NCBI RefSeq assembly: GCF_001510645.1
Contig: NZ_LMVB01000002.1
Span: 617,421 to 681,420, forward strand
DNA length: 64,000 nucleotides
Source of the DNA: Paenibacillus sp. FJAT-29882
GTDB lineage: Bacteria; Bacillota; Bacilli; Bacillales; DSM-1321
Direction: 5' to 3'
Of this stretch, positions 1-9,022 are shown one piece after another (position 1 is the first letter of the stretch; each line of letters starts with the position of its first letter). The translations under genes were made by a program, and so were the position numbers. Below the pieces are notes generated by a model. The model was not told where the DNA came from. It searched no databases and saw only the letters and a program-made list of their open reading frames with translations.

Positions 1-408
1 ATATACGGTTAACTCAGCAGCCAATCGGTTATCCGCAACACCAAGACGTAACATCGGTTGAACAATTTGTTCCCCAATGGGCTTTCTAGGGTTCAACGAT
101 GATTTGCTATCTTGAAAGATCATTTGCATGTTTCGATAAAAAGGAAGCAGCTCTTTATGTGGAAGATTTGTAATATCTGCTCCATCAAAATAAACACTGC
201 CTGCACTCGGTTCAATTAATCTAGCTATTAATCGTCCTAACGTAGATTTACCAGAACCAGATTCACCAATTAAACCGACGATTTCACCTTGCTTAATCGT
301 TAAATCAACCTGATCTACAGCGGTGAAAGATTGGCGTTTCATTCCAAAATGCTTCTTTGCTCCAGTGTATAATTTGCTTATTTTTTTCGTTTCAACCAGT
401 ATGGTCAC
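1..408 (-). CDS. Oligopeptide/dipeptide-type ABC transporter ATP-binding protein, OppF/DppF-like (partial, N-terminal part)
   Basis: This is the second ATPase of the Opp/Dpp-type importer that follows leftwards from 4889. Only about 136 residues are inside the window; the C-terminal part lies beyond base 1. A GTG start at 408 overlaps the end of the preceding ATPase gene by 17 bases, which suggests translational coupling. The protein opens V-T-I-L-V-E-T-K-K and has a clear Walker A motif (GESGSGKST) followed by the Q-loop region (MQMIFQD). The Opp/Dpp family normally uses two different ATPases, D and F, and the order A-B-C-D-F is kept here. The substrate cannot be read from this gene; the neighbouring flavoenzymes and the S-box suggest a sulfur compound. 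Confidence 0.88.
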   Translation of the reverse strand, partial: MTILVETKKISKLYTGAKKHFGMKRQSFTAVDQVDLTIKQGEIVGLIGESGSGKSTLGRLIARLIEPSAGSVYFDGADITNLPHKELLPFYRNMQMIFQDSKSSLNPRKPIGEQIVQPMLRLGVADNRLAAELTVY

Positions 409-1384
409 GTCGCTCAGCCTCCCTATTAAAACAAACCGCAAAATGCTCGTTCCCAAAAGCTACTTTATTTGGGGCCTGTGCAAAACAACGACTAGTAGCT
501 TCTCTACATCTTGGCGCAAAACTACAACTCTTCGGTAATGTTAATAAGTCAGGCGGACTTCCATCAATCTGAACTAAACGATGATGCAATTTTTTCATGC
601 CAATTTCAGGAACGGCCTTTATTAATCCTTGTGTATAAGGATGCCTTGGCGATGAGAAAATCGAACGAGTTTCACCATATTCAATAATTTTCCCTGCGTA
701 CATCACAGCCACTTTGTCGCTAAGATTGGCAACAACACCAAAGTCATGAGTGATTATGATGACGGATATGTTTAATTCCTGATTAATTTTTTTTAACAAT
801 GTTAAAATTTGCTTTTGAATCGTTGCATCAAGCGCTGTTGTCGGTTCATCAGCAATTAGGATTTTGGGCTGACAGCTTATCGTCATGGCAATGACAGCAC
901 GCTGTCTCATTCCACCACTTAATGCATGGGGATACGCATTCATCACACGATCGACATCCGAAATACCGACCTTTTCTAACCAATAACTAGCTTCTTTCTT
1001 TGCCTCTTTAAGGTTGATATTCTTTCTAAAGGCAATCGTTTTAGATAATTGTTGACCTATTTTATAGGTTGGGTCTAAAGCCGTTAACGGGTTTTGAAAG
1101 ATCATCGCCATTTCTTGACCGCGAATCAAATTGTATTCTTTTTCAGAAAACTTCGTTATATCCCTTTCATTCAATCGAATACTTCCTTCGGTAATTCTGG
1201 CTGTTTTTTTAGGCAATAGTCCCATAATTGACATCGCTGTCATACTTTTCCCAGATCCAGACTCTCCAACTAGTGCTAGTATTTCTCCAGATTCTAATTG
1301 GAAATCTATTCCATTAATTGCCTTGACCATACCCCTTGGCGTTGTGATTTCTGTATGAAGATTACAAACTTCTAATAATGACAA
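392..1384 (-). CDS. Oligopeptide/dipeptide-type ABC transporter ATP-binding protein, OppD/DppD-like
   Basis: First ATPase of the importer, about 330 residues. It shows Walker A (GESGSGKS), Q-loop (IFQNP), signature (LSGGMRQR) and Walker B with catalytic glutamate (ILIADEP). The C-terminal extension has the Opp/Dpp hallmark cysteines (CSFAPRCREATSRC), which in relatives can bind an Fe-S cluster. I chose a TTG start at 1384 because a near-perfect ribosome binding site (AAGGGGGAG) lies five bases upstream. An ATG in frame at 1417 would overlap the permease gene and has no such site. The stop codon overlaps the start of the OppF-like gene. Confidence 0.9.
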   Translation of the reverse strand: MSLLEVCNLHTEITTPRGMVKAINGIDFQLESGEILALVGESGSGKSMTAMSIMGLLPKKTARITEGSIRLNERDITKFSEKEYNLIRGQEMAMIFQNPLTALDPTYKIGQQLSKTIAFRKNINLKEAKKEASYWLEKVGISDVDRVMNAYPHALSGGMRQRAVIAMTISCQPKILIADEPTTALDATIQKQILTLLKKINQELNISVIIITHDFGVVANLSDKVAVMYAGKIIEYGETRSIFSSPRHPYTQGLIKAVPEIGMKKLHHRLVQIDGSPPDLLTLPKSCSFAPRCREATSRCFAQAPNKVAFGNEHFAVCFNREAERRDHTG

Positions 1385-1397
1385 AGAATCTCCCCCC

Positions 1398-2303
1398 TTA
1401 TCTTTTATGTGGATCAAGCAAGTCTCTTAACCCATCCCCAAGCCAATTGAAACCAAGTGATACAATTAGGATCACTAAACCAGGAATCGTCGCTGAATGG
1501 AGTGCTCCCCTTGTTAAGGCTTGCATCCCATCTGCAGTCATTTTCCCCCAATCTGCATCAGGTGGTTGAATCCCAAGTCCAAGAAAACTAAGTCCGGATG
1601 AGAATACAATCATTACACCAATTAAAGAAGTTGAATAAACAATTAAAGGAGAAATCACATTCGGCAGTAATTCTTTGAACAGAATGGTAAAACGAGATGC
1701 ACCTAGTATCCGAGCAGCATCTATATATTCTTTTCCCTTTTCGGCAACAACTGCAGCATATAGCACTCTAGTCATATAAGGAATATTGGCAATTGCAATC
1801 GTAGCCATTATGGTATAGATCCCTGAACCTAGTACAGCCGCAATGGAGATAGCAAATAAAATAGTTGGAAAGGCCAATAATACATCTAGAATTCGCATAA
1901 TGAATCCCCCGGTTCTTCCTTGCAAAAATCCCGCACATAAACCTAAGACAATACTTACGATAAATGCCAGACAGATCGGTATTAGTGTTGTCCACAATGA
2001 GATCCTTCCACCCCATATAAGACGACTTAAAATATCTCTGCCTTGATCATCTACACCTAAAGGGTGCCCAGCAGTACCAGGAGGAGCTAAACGCAATTCC
2101 CCATTTCCAACGTTAGGATCATAGGGAGATATCCACGGTGCGAAAAGAGCGAATACAACCGTCGTTATTACAATAAATCCCCCAACGAAAAATAGTTTAT
2201 CTTTAGAGACAAATACCCAAAGACGTTGTAAAAGATCAACCATTGTTGTCCTCTTAGAAAGGATCGGCATTCCAGATTGACTAAAACCACTAGCTTTTCT
2301 CAT
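1398..2303 (-). CDS. ABC transporter permease, OppC/DppC-like
   Basis: Second membrane subunit of the importer, 301 residues, the usual length for OppC/DppC. The N-terminus carries the short cytoplasmic segment and first membrane span (about residues 40-60) typical of OppC-type subunits. Four to five further hydrophobic spans follow. The EAA-type loop that contacts the ATPases is visible around AARILGASRFTILFKELLPNV. It is read from the same message as its neighbours, 17 bases downstream of the OppB-like gene. A GAGGTG ribosome binding site precedes ATG 2303. Confidence 0.92.
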   Translation of the reverse strand: MRKASGFSQSGMPILSKRTTMVDLLQRLWVFVSKDKLFFVGGFIVITTVVFALFAPWISPYDPNVGNGELRLAPPGTAGHPLGVDDQGRDILSRLIWGGRISLWTTLIPICLAFIVSIVLGLCAGFLQGRTGGFIMRILDVLLAFPTILFAISIAAVLGSGIYTIMATIAIANIPYMTRVLYAAVVAEKGKEYIDAARILGASRFTILFKELLPNVISPLIVYSTSLIGVMIVFSSGLSFLGLGIQPPDADWGKMTADGMQALTRGALHSATIPGLVILIVSLGFNWLGDGLRDLLDPHKR

Positions 2304-2320
2304 ACGAAGTATTCACCTCT

Positions 2321-3268
2321 CTAGCCTCTTAGACGAGGATTTAATAACATAACGAAAATATCGGTTAATAAATTTACAATTACAAAACAAGTAGCTACAA
2401 AGAGAACACCCGCTTGGATCATCGGGATATCTTGAGCCGTTATTGAGTTATAGAGTTGCGTTCCGATGCCCGGCCAAGCAAATACTGTTTCAACGAATAA
2501 AACACCGCCAATTAAATAACCAACTTGCAGCCCTGTAATATTAATCACAGGTGATAAAATGTTGCGAAACAAATGTCGCTTAATAATTAATCTTTTAGGG
2601 ATGCCGTATGAGCGAAATGTATTCATATAATCCGCATTCATAACATCTATAACACTTGAGCGAGTTAACCTAGCTATAACAGAAAGAGATGCCGTAGCAG
2701 CTGCAAAAGCCGGTAATAATGTGTGTTCAAGTAAACTTGTCAAACTGCCCTCATTTCGTAAATCATACATTCCTGACGAAGGGAGCCATCCTAACTTTAA
2801 TGAGAAGAACCACATGAGAACAATCCCGAGAAAAAAACCTGGAATATTGGCGCCAACTTGGGCAAAAAACATACTCGTTCTATCAAACCAAGATGAAGGT
2901 TTTAAACCCGAGAGAGTACCGAGCGTAATCCCAATAACTACGCTAATGATTAAACTGAAGATCGTTAAAATTAACGTGTTTTTTAATTTTATTAGTAATA
3001 CTTCAGAAACAGGAACGTACATGACGATCGACTGTCCTAAATCACCTTCCAGTAACTTACCGAGCCAAACTACATACTGCTTCCAAAATGGCTGATCTAA
3101 TCCTAATTCTTTGTTTAAAGCTGCGATACTTTCTGGTGTCGCCGTTTGCCCCAATATGTTGATCGCTGGATTTCCAGGTATCAAATAGACAATAAGAAAG
3201 ACAAAGAAAGTAACACTTAATAAGACAGGGATCACAGAAAAGATCCGTTTAACAATATACATCAACAT
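2321..3268 (-). CDS. ABC transporter permease, OppB/DppB-like
   Basis: First membrane subunit of the importer, 315 residues. It begins with the typical OppB/DppB signature: a first membrane span, then the conserved YLIPGNPA segment and the periplasmic GLDQPFWKQYVVWL stretch. The ATPase-contact loop is near FRSYGIPKRLIIKRHLFRNIL. Position between the binding protein and OppC is standard. Two ATGs (3268 and 3262) are close together. An AGGAGGGGAG site upstream fits the first. Confidence 0.92.
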   Translation of the reverse strand: MLMYIVKRIFSVIPVLLSVTFFVFLIVYLIPGNPAINILGQTATPESIAALNKELGLDQPFWKQYVVWLGKLLEGDLGQSIVMYVPVSEVLLIKLKNTLILTIFSLIISVVIGITLGTLSGLKPSSWFDRTSMFFAQVGANIPGFFLGIVLMWFFSLKLGWLPSSGMYDLRNEGSLTSLLEHTLLPAFAAATASLSVIARLTRSSVIDVMNADYMNTFRSYGIPKRLIIKRHLFRNILSPVINITGLQVGYLIGGVLFVETVFAWPGIGTQLYNSITAQDIPMIQAGVLFVATCFVIVNLLTDIFVMLLNPRLRG

Positions 3269-3293
3269 AGGATGGCTCCCCTCCTCTCACTGT

Positions 3294-4889
3294 TTACTTC
3301 TTGAGCCAGACTGTATGTAAGTCATACCAATCTTGAGCTGGTACTACAAAACCTTCTACATTTTTGCCAAATGCGTATGGTGTTCGATTATTGGAAAGTG
3401 GAACGACAGCAGCATCCTCTGAAACGATTTCATTCGCTTTTTTCCAATATCCAATGGATTTTTCTGGATTCACTTCATGAATCCCACTATTAACCGCCTC
3501 ATCAAATGACGGATTATGATATTTTCCTACATTAGATCCGCTCTCAGAGTGAGCTACAATATATAACCAATACGGCGTAACAAATCCCCACGACATACTG
3601 TTTAAGCCAACTTCTTCTTTCATTCCAGCTCCCCATTCAGATAAATAGGAATTCCATTCATACGTTTCAATATTTAATTTGATGCCTACCTTTGCTAAAT
3701 CCCTTTGCACCCACTCAGCAACCGCCTCTGTTCCAGCGTAAGTTTGTAATGTAGTAGCAAAACCATTTGGATACCCGGATTCTTCCAATAATGCTTTTGC
3801 CTTTTTTGGATCATACGTATAATCCTGAAATGCTGGATCATAGGCTTCGTTACCTGGTGACTGAATACTGTATGCTGGGGAAGCTGTATCTTTTAATAAA
3901 TTTTTCGTTAATCCTACCCGATCAATCGAATGGATGAATGCTTGACGAATTTTTTGATCCTTAAAATATTGATTATTAAAATTGAAAGAGAAATAAAATA
4001 CTTCAGGAATATCTCCTTCTCCAATGTTAAACCCTTTTTCTTTTAACTGAGCAATACTATCAGGGAAAGGCGATGAAATAATATCTACTTCACCAGTTTC
4101 TAATGCTGTTACTCTAGCAACTGCATCAGGGATCGGACGGAAGATGACTTTATCGACATGGGCTTTGTCTCCCCAATAATCATCAAATCGAGCGATTTCA
4201 ATTTTTTCACCGCGAATTCTCTCGACAAACTTAAATGGACCTGTTCCAGTAGGATGCTCTCCATACCCATCATTTCCCCATCTTTCTAGTGCTGTCGGGC
4301 TAAGAATCAATCCGGTCCCCCAACTTCCTTGAGCAAGCATTCTTAATAAAGGGGAGAATGGTTCTTTTAATATGAGTTGGATTGTATATTCATCGACGAT
4401 GTTAATATCTTTCAAGTATTGATAAGTCAGTGCCATTTTAGAGGCGCTAATCTGATCATAATATTCAAATTGTTGATCCCATGAGCGACGGATATTAAAT
4501 TCAACTGCCTCTGCATTAAAATCTGTACCGTCGTGAAATTTCACACCTTCTCTTAGATGAAACGTATACGTTAAACCATCTTCAGATATATCCCATGATT
4601 TGGCTAATTGTGGCTTAAGAGCAGGTACCTTTGCATCAGCGGACGATGTAGATAGATCCTCCGTTACTAGTGATTCATGAATTTGCCGGTTCACGCGAAA
4701 TGTTTCCCAGCCCCCTTCCCTAGTTGGATCAAGAACATCAACGTCTGAACCTAGGCCAACAATTAATGTACCACCCTCATTCCCTTGATTGTTTGTACTA
4801 GTATTAGCTGTATTTCCCAAACAGCCTGATAAGATAGTCGCGAATAGAAGTAGTAGACTTAGACTGATAAATAATCGTTTCTTATTCAT
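3294..4889 (-). CDS. ABC transporter substrate-binding lipoprotein, family 5 (OppA/DppA/NikA type)
   Basis: Extracellular binding protein of the importer, 531 residues. A signal peptide with lipobox (ILSGC, lipidated Cys near residue 23) anchors it to the outer face of the membrane. The family 5 fold is recognised by the GLTYTFHLREGVKFHDG segment (about residues 124-140) and by the GTGPFKF motif. Members of this family bind peptides, nickel, glutathione and other small organic molecules. With the monooxygenase genes upstream, a sulfur-containing ligand is a reasonable inference but not shown. ATG 4889 has a strong AAGGAGG site. An AT-rich hairpin separates it from the upstream enzyme genes. 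Confidence 0.9.
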   Translation of the reverse strand: MNKKRLFISLSLLLLFATILSGCLGNTANTSTNNQGNEGGTLIVGLGSDVDVLDPTREGGWETFRVNRQIHESLVTEDLSTSSADAKVPALKPQLAKSWDISEDGLTYTFHLREGVKFHDGTDFNAEAVEFNIRRSWDQQFEYYDQISASKMALTYQYLKDINIVDEYTIQLILKEPFSPLLRMLAQGSWGTGLILSPTALERWGNDGYGEHPTGTGPFKFVERIRGEKIEIARFDDYWGDKAHVDKVIFRPIPDAVARVTALETGEVDIISSPFPDSIAQLKEKGFNIGEGDIPEVFYFSFNFNNQYFKDQKIRQAFIHSIDRVGLTKNLLKDTASPAYSIQSPGNEAYDPAFQDYTYDPKKAKALLEESGYPNGFATTLQTYAGTEAVAEWVQRDLAKVGIKLNIETYEWNSYLSEWGAGMKEEVGLNSMSWGFVTPYWLYIVAHSESGSNVGKYHNPSFDEAVNSGIHEVNPEKSIGYWKKANEIVSEDAAVVPLSNNRTPYAFGKNVEGFVVPAQDWYDLHTVWLKK

Positions 4890-4946
4890 AGTTTCCTCCT
4901 TAAAATCACTATATTTTTCTAGTTAAATAGAGTAAAAGTGCATAAT

Positions 4947-4980
4947 AAAAACAAGATTATCGAACTATAACCTTGTTTTT
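4947..4980 (-). terminator. Hairpin between flavoenzyme gene and binding-protein gene
   Basis: Fourteen-base arms (4947-4960 and 4967-4980, one G-T pair) with a six-base loop, followed on the minus strand by T-rich sequence. It could be a partial terminator that lowers or separates expression of the importer from the enzymes, or an mRNA processing/stability hairpin. Confidence 0.6.
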
Positions 4981-5031
4981 GTTACAAAAGACGGTTCCTA
5001 CATGATTCACTTAACGCTATTCCATTAAAAT

Positions 5032-6225
5032 TTATGCATAAGCCCCTGGTGCTGGGTATTCTCCATTCAAGAACCATTTTCCAACTGTATGTCGTTTGTA
5101 TTCAGCAGGATTATGTAACGTATGTGTACGTACATCTCTCCAGTAGCGATCGAAGTCATTTTTTCTAGTGGCTGAACGAGCGCCCATCACTTCAAAAATT
5201 CCATTGGTAATTTCAAGCGCTACCTCACCAGCCAATACATTCGCCGCTGCAACAAGAACGGCTGTTTCACCCCGTTCTTCTGCTGATAAGGCCAAACCTT
5301 TGTCCCATGCTTGGGAGAATTTTTCAGCCGCTCGATCTGCTAAGCCAATCCCAGACTGAAGACGTATCCAGTAATGTCCATATTTACTTTGAATCGATGG
5401 ATCGTCTGTTGCTTTTTCATATCCTGATGTATACCAAGGTTTGGATTGGGTTAGCGTATACTGTCTTGCTTCTGCTAAAGCTCCTTGGGCAATTCCGATA
5501 AAGACATTTAACAACACGGTTTGAGAAATGGTGGCTCCGAGTGTGGTAAATGCGGATGTTCCCAAGCCCCCATCTGAATATCCCTCAGGGAAAACCTCAC
5601 TTTTCTCAACAATTACATCTTCGAAAGTAACCGTCCCACTCCCTGTTTGTCTTTGACCGATTCCATCCCAATCATCTAGAACAGTCACTCCTAAGCGATT
5701 CGTCGGAATAGCCCCGATATATAAGGTTGAATCTCCCTTTTCCTCCCATGAAATTAACAAATAATCGGAGTCTGGGGAGCCTGAACTAAATGATTTTTTA
5801 CCATTTAAAATTAAATGATCTCCTTCATCCGTAGCGAATAAACTATGATCTAACGGATTCAAGGCATTGCCCCAAAATAAATTTTCTTCTACTGTTTTTT
5901 TTAGGTAGTAGGCTTTTTGTTCCTCTGAGGCAATTAAAAAGAAATCCGCTACAAAAAATGTATGATAACCAAGTATATGGGCAATTGAACCATCCACCTT
6001 TGCCAGTTCCCGAATGACTTGACTTACAGTTACCCAGGATTCCCCATGGCCACCATACTCTTTAGGAATTAAAAGTTGTAATAACCCACTCTGTCTTAAT
6101 GCATCCTTTTGTTCTTTAGGAACTCCGCCTTTTTTATCACGCTCTTTAATATCAACCGCAAACTCAGCTGCAAGCTCAGCCGCTATCTCGACATAATTTT
6201 TTACTTGATCTATCGCTACAGTCAT
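5032..6225 (-). CDS. Acyl-CoA dehydrogenase-fold flavin monooxygenase, SfnB/DszC-like
   Basis: A 397-residue protein of the acyl-CoA dehydrogenase superfamily. The N-terminal helical domain (AAELAAEFAVDIKERDKKG, then GLLQLLIPKEYGGHG), the middle beta domain (SGSPDSDYLLISWEE; GQRQTGSGTVTFEDVIV) and the C-terminal helical domain ending in a TLHNPAEYKRHTVGKWFLNGEYP-type tail match the SfnB/DszC branch rather than fatty-acid beta-oxidation enzymes. Members of that branch use reduced flavin and oxygen to oxidise sulfur compounds. It sits 35 bases downstream of an LLM monooxygenase, the same pairing of two FMNH2-dependent enzymes known from dibenzothiophene and sulfone use. No flavin reductase is encoded nearby. 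ATG 6225 has an AAAGGAGAG site. The actual substrate is unknown. Confidence 0.8.
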   Translation of the reverse strand: MTVAIDQVKNYVEIAAELAAEFAVDIKERDKKGGVPKEQKDALRQSGLLQLLIPKEYGGHGESWVTVSQVIRELAKVDGSIAHILGYHTFFVADFFLIASEEQKAYYLKKTVEENLFWGNALNPLDHSLFATDEGDHLILNGKKSFSSGSPDSDYLLISWEEKGDSTLYIGAIPTNRLGVTVLDDWDGIGQRQTGSGTVTFEDVIVEKSEVFPEGYSDGGLGTSAFTTLGATISQTVLLNVFIGIAQGALAEARQYTLTQSKPWYTSGYEKATDDPSIQSKYGHYWIRLQSGIGLADRAAEKFSQAWDKGLALSAEERGETAVLVAAANVLAGEVALEITNGIFEVMGARSATRKNDFDRYWRDVRTHTLHNPAEYKRHTVGKWFLNGEYPAPGAYA

Positions 6226-6260
6226 TTGTATCTCTCCTTTATTTTCAATTATTCACCACG

Positions 6261-7649
6261 TCAGACGCGCTCTAATAAATGAATGTTTCGATAACTAGAT
6301 CCAACATGATTTTCAGGTAATTTCGCCTGACCTTTGCCAAAAATCTTTTCTCGATACGTACCTTCTTCATATTCCGTTTTAAAAATCCCACGTCTTTGTA
6401 GTTCAGGAATAACAAGATCTACAACATCCTTAAATGTGCCAGGCGTTATGGCATAGGACAAGTTAAATCCATCGATATCCGTCTCATCTACCCATTCTTC
6501 AAATGTATCTGCAATTTGTTCAGGTGTTCCTACTACGACAGGTCCTATCGCACCAATTCCAGAGAATTGTGCCAATTCACGTACTGTCCACTGTTTATTT
6601 GGGCTCGATTTCGTAATAACCTCGACAGCTGATTGCATAGCATTTGTTTCGGTATATTCGATTTTCTGATCTAAATCATATTCTGAAAAATCAATACCGG
6701 TCCAACCACTTAATAAAGCTAAGGCACCTTCAACATTTATATAGCTTGCTAACTCCTCATATTTCGCCCAAGCTTCCTCCTCCGTTTGACCAACAATAGG
6801 GGTAATTAACGTGAATATTTTTACACTATTAGGTTCTCGCCCTTCTTTGGCCACTAGATCTCGCAAAGATTTTACATATGCTGCTGTTGCTTCTTTTGTT
6901 GGTGAAGAAATAAATGTACATTCCGCATGTTCACTTGCAAACTGACGCCCTCTCGCTGAACCGCCTGCTTGATATAAAACAGGAGTTCTTTGTGGTGAAG
7001 GCTCACATAAATGAATGCCTGGCACATCAAAATATTTGCCATGATGATTAATTTCATGCACTTTTGTCGGATCAGTAAAAATTCTTTTCTCTTTATCTTT
7101 TACAACCGCATCATTTTCCCAGCTTCCTTCCCACAGCTTATAGCAAACTTCTAAATATTCTTCCGCGATATTGTAGCGTTCCCCATGTTGAAACTTATCG
7201 CCGATCTCGATATTTTTGGTGCCACTTTCTAAATAGGAAGTCACAATATTCCAACCGATTCGGCCGTTTGTTAAATGATCCAATGTTGACATCCTTCGAG
7301 CAAATGTATAGGGGTGTTCGAAAGTTGTCGAACAGGTTATCCCTAAGCCTAAGTGTTTCGTCGCACGAGCCATTGCTGAAACAAGCATCATCGGATCATT
7401 GACAGGAACTTGTGTTGCTTGTCGGACAGTAGCAGTCTTATCTCCTCCAAACACATCATAAATGCCAATTACATCTGCAATAAACAAACCATCAAATCGT
7501 CCTCTTTCCAATAATTCCGCGAGTTCTACCCAATACTCTATATTGTTATATTGATGTGATTGATCTTCTGGATGTGCCCACAGCCCAGGGGACATATGTG
7601 CCACACAATTCATATCAAATGCATTTAGATAAATTCTCTTTTTAGCCAC
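6261..7649 (-). CDS. LLM-class FMN-dependent monooxygenase, NtaA/SnaA/DszA family
   Basis: A 462-residue bacterial luciferase-like TIM-barrel enzyme. The opening (KKRIYLNAFDMNC, then HMSPGLWAHPED), the RRMSTLDHLTNGRIGWNIVTS motif and the PVLYQAGGSARGRQFAS motif are hallmarks of the NtaA/SnaA/SoxA/DszA group. These enzymes use FMNH2 from a separate reductase to cleave C-S or C-N bonds. The start is GTG at 7649 with GGAGAG upstream. The gene follows ribR and precedes the DszC-like gene, all under one S-box. I infer a two-step oxygenation that releases sulfur from an imported compound. In B. subtilis, ribR is likewise found beside LLM monooxygenases in the ytmI operon. Confidence 0.88.
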   Translation of the reverse strand: MAKKRIYLNAFDMNCVAHMSPGLWAHPEDQSHQYNNIEYWVELAELLERGRFDGLFIADVIGIYDVFGGDKTATVRQATQVPVNDPMMLVSAMARATKHLGLGITCSTTFEHPYTFARRMSTLDHLTNGRIGWNIVTSYLESGTKNIEIGDKFQHGERYNIAEEYLEVCYKLWEGSWENDAVVKDKEKRIFTDPTKVHEINHHGKYFDVPGIHLCEPSPQRTPVLYQAGGSARGRQFASEHAECTFISSPTKEATAAYVKSLRDLVAKEGREPNSVKIFTLITPIVGQTEEEAWAKYEELASYINVEGALALLSGWTGIDFSEYDLDQKIEYTETNAMQSAVEVITKSSPNKQWTVRELAQFSGIGAIGPVVVGTPEQIADTFEEWVDETDIDGFNLSYAITPGTFKDVVDLVIPELQRRGIFKTEYEEGTYREKIFGKGQAKLPENHVGSSYRNIHLLERV

Positions 7650-7735
7650 TTTACACTCTCCACTCGCTTTTTGACTTCTTCGCTTTACTAGTTCAAATTA
7701 CAATTAAACTTATTTGTTTAGTTGGTTTTTGGTAA

Positions 7736-7758
7736 GTATTTAGCCCTTTGCTAAATAC
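7736..7758. promoter_or_regulatory. Perfect 9-bp inverted repeat between ribR and the LLM gene
   Basis: GTATTTAGC and GCTAAATAC face each other across a five-base spacer, about 87 bases upstream of the LLM start codon. There is no T-run after it on the minus strand, so it is not an ordinary terminator. It may be a protein operator or an mRNA hairpin; no regulator gene is visible in this locus. Confidence 0.5.
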
Positions 7759-7800
7759 ATTTCCTATTGTTATACATATTTTGTTACGACAACTATATTG

Positions 7801-8563
7801 TTAAAGTCGATCCTTAGACACCATTTTATAAACGTCTAGAAATTCGTGCAGTTTTTTTACAAGTCCACCATTTCCAAATCGAATTACTTTATCTTGCTTC
7901 TGCTCCGATTCTACTTCTTTGGCAAACTCCAAAAAGGACAGTAGGTAAATTCTGCGTGAGAGAATATTGACAATGCCATACTCGTAAAACCAGTTATCAA
8001 TTGTATTATAAATTCCTTTGTTTAACCCATACTGTAAATGGCACCAATTAAAGAATTGTAAATCAGGCAGATTCAGATATTTGCTTTTTCCTAAGGGTTT
8101 TCCTTTCTCCGTCCTTAAAAAGATCCTCAAATTGTTTAAATTCTTCGATTGCACGATATATGTCCTCCGTAATTTGTTTTTTTAATAAATCAATTGAGAC
8201 AAACTTTTTCTCCTCCCTGATTTTAAAAAGAAGTTGACACTCTATAAACTCTCCATATAGATCATCGGAAAAGTCGAGAAGATGGACCTCAAATGTTTTT
8301 TTCAAGGTTGATCCAAATGTTGGTTTAACACCAACATTCATCACGCCTCGATATTTCTTTTCTTTTACAACCACCTGTACGCCATATACCCCATTTGCTA
8401 TCAAGACAGCTTCTGCATCTACATTTGCAGTAGGAAAACCTAATTGTCGTCCCATTTTCCTACCATGTACCACTCTCCCACAAAGAGATTCAGTAATACC
8501 TTCCTTCCCTTTACCAAGCAAAATAGTGTCAAATTCGAATGGTGCATCCTGATTGTTAATCAT
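7801..8563 (-). pseudogene. ribR: RibR-like riboflavin kinase / FMN-riboswitch regulator, split by a frameshift
   Basis: Two overlapping minus-strand frames together resemble B. subtilis RibR. The first (8563 down to 8063) has the flavokinase domain: GRKMGRQLGFPTANVD near residues 33-48, GVYGVQV, and GVMNVGVKPTFG. The second (ending at 7801) carries the RibR-specific C-terminal domain (LNLPDLQFFNWC, IYNTIDNWFYEYGI, RIYLLSFLEF). Joined near 8085-8120 they give roughly 250 residues; RibR is about 230. RibR converts riboflavin to FMN and, in B. subtilis, modulates FMN riboswitches. It sits directly under an S-box and before FMNH2-dependent enzymes, so its role in supplying FMN fits. The shift needs one extra base; runs of A or T at 8085-8089, 8098-8101 and 8117-8121 are the likely sites. 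It may be a true mutation, a sequencing error or programmed slippage. The kinase half alone could still be made. Confidence 0.85.
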
Positions 8564-8593
8564 CTACACATCCCCTATCTCAATTGTAAATAC

Positions 8594-8762
8594 AAAAAAA
8601 CTCTCCTTATTAAAGTGATAAGAAGAGTGAAATGTACACAAACAAGCTACCATTGCCTCCTCTTATCTTTCGAACCATTAGTTCGCTGGAATTGGCACAG
8701 TACTCATAAAGAGCCTTTTGCCGAGATTTCATTGGACCAGTTCCTCCATCTCTCTTGATAAG
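8594..8762 (-). promoter_or_regulatory. SAM-I riboswitch (S-box) with terminator
   Basis: On the minus strand the sequence from 8762 runs CTTATCAAGAGAGATGGAGG, then AACTGGTCCAATGAAAT and CTCGGCAA, a close match to the S-box core. The P1 helix closes with GATAAG at 8662-8667. A terminator hairpin follows (arms 8618-8628 and 8600-8610) with a run of seven T. High S-adenosylmethionine should end transcription before ribR, so the downstream genes are predicted to be expressed under sulfur/methionine limitation. Confidence 0.93.
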
Positions 8763-8820
8763 ATTCTACATGTATGAAATTTTAAATCACATCGGATTAC
8801 TAAGAATAATTATTACATTC

Positions 8821-8849
8821 AATATATAAAATGTTCAAGTTCTTGTCAA
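8821..8849 (-). promoter_or_regulatory. Sigma-A promoter of the S-box operon
   Basis: TTGACA (8849-8844), 17-base spacer, TATATT (8826-8821) on the minus strand, a near-consensus promoter. It lies about 60 bases upstream of the S-box aptamer. Confidence 0.8.
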
Positions 8850-9022
8850 GTGTTTAATGTCAGATTTTTCTGATACTTATTTTTGCATGTTAACGTGGAT
8901 AAAAGATTATCTTTAAGAAATTACTAAGATCCTATGTTAATAAAGCGAATTCTTTAAGGAACCTGCCCCATGATAGTAGACCGTCGGCGTAATGGAGTCA
9001 GGCAAATTAAATGGTGTAGTCT

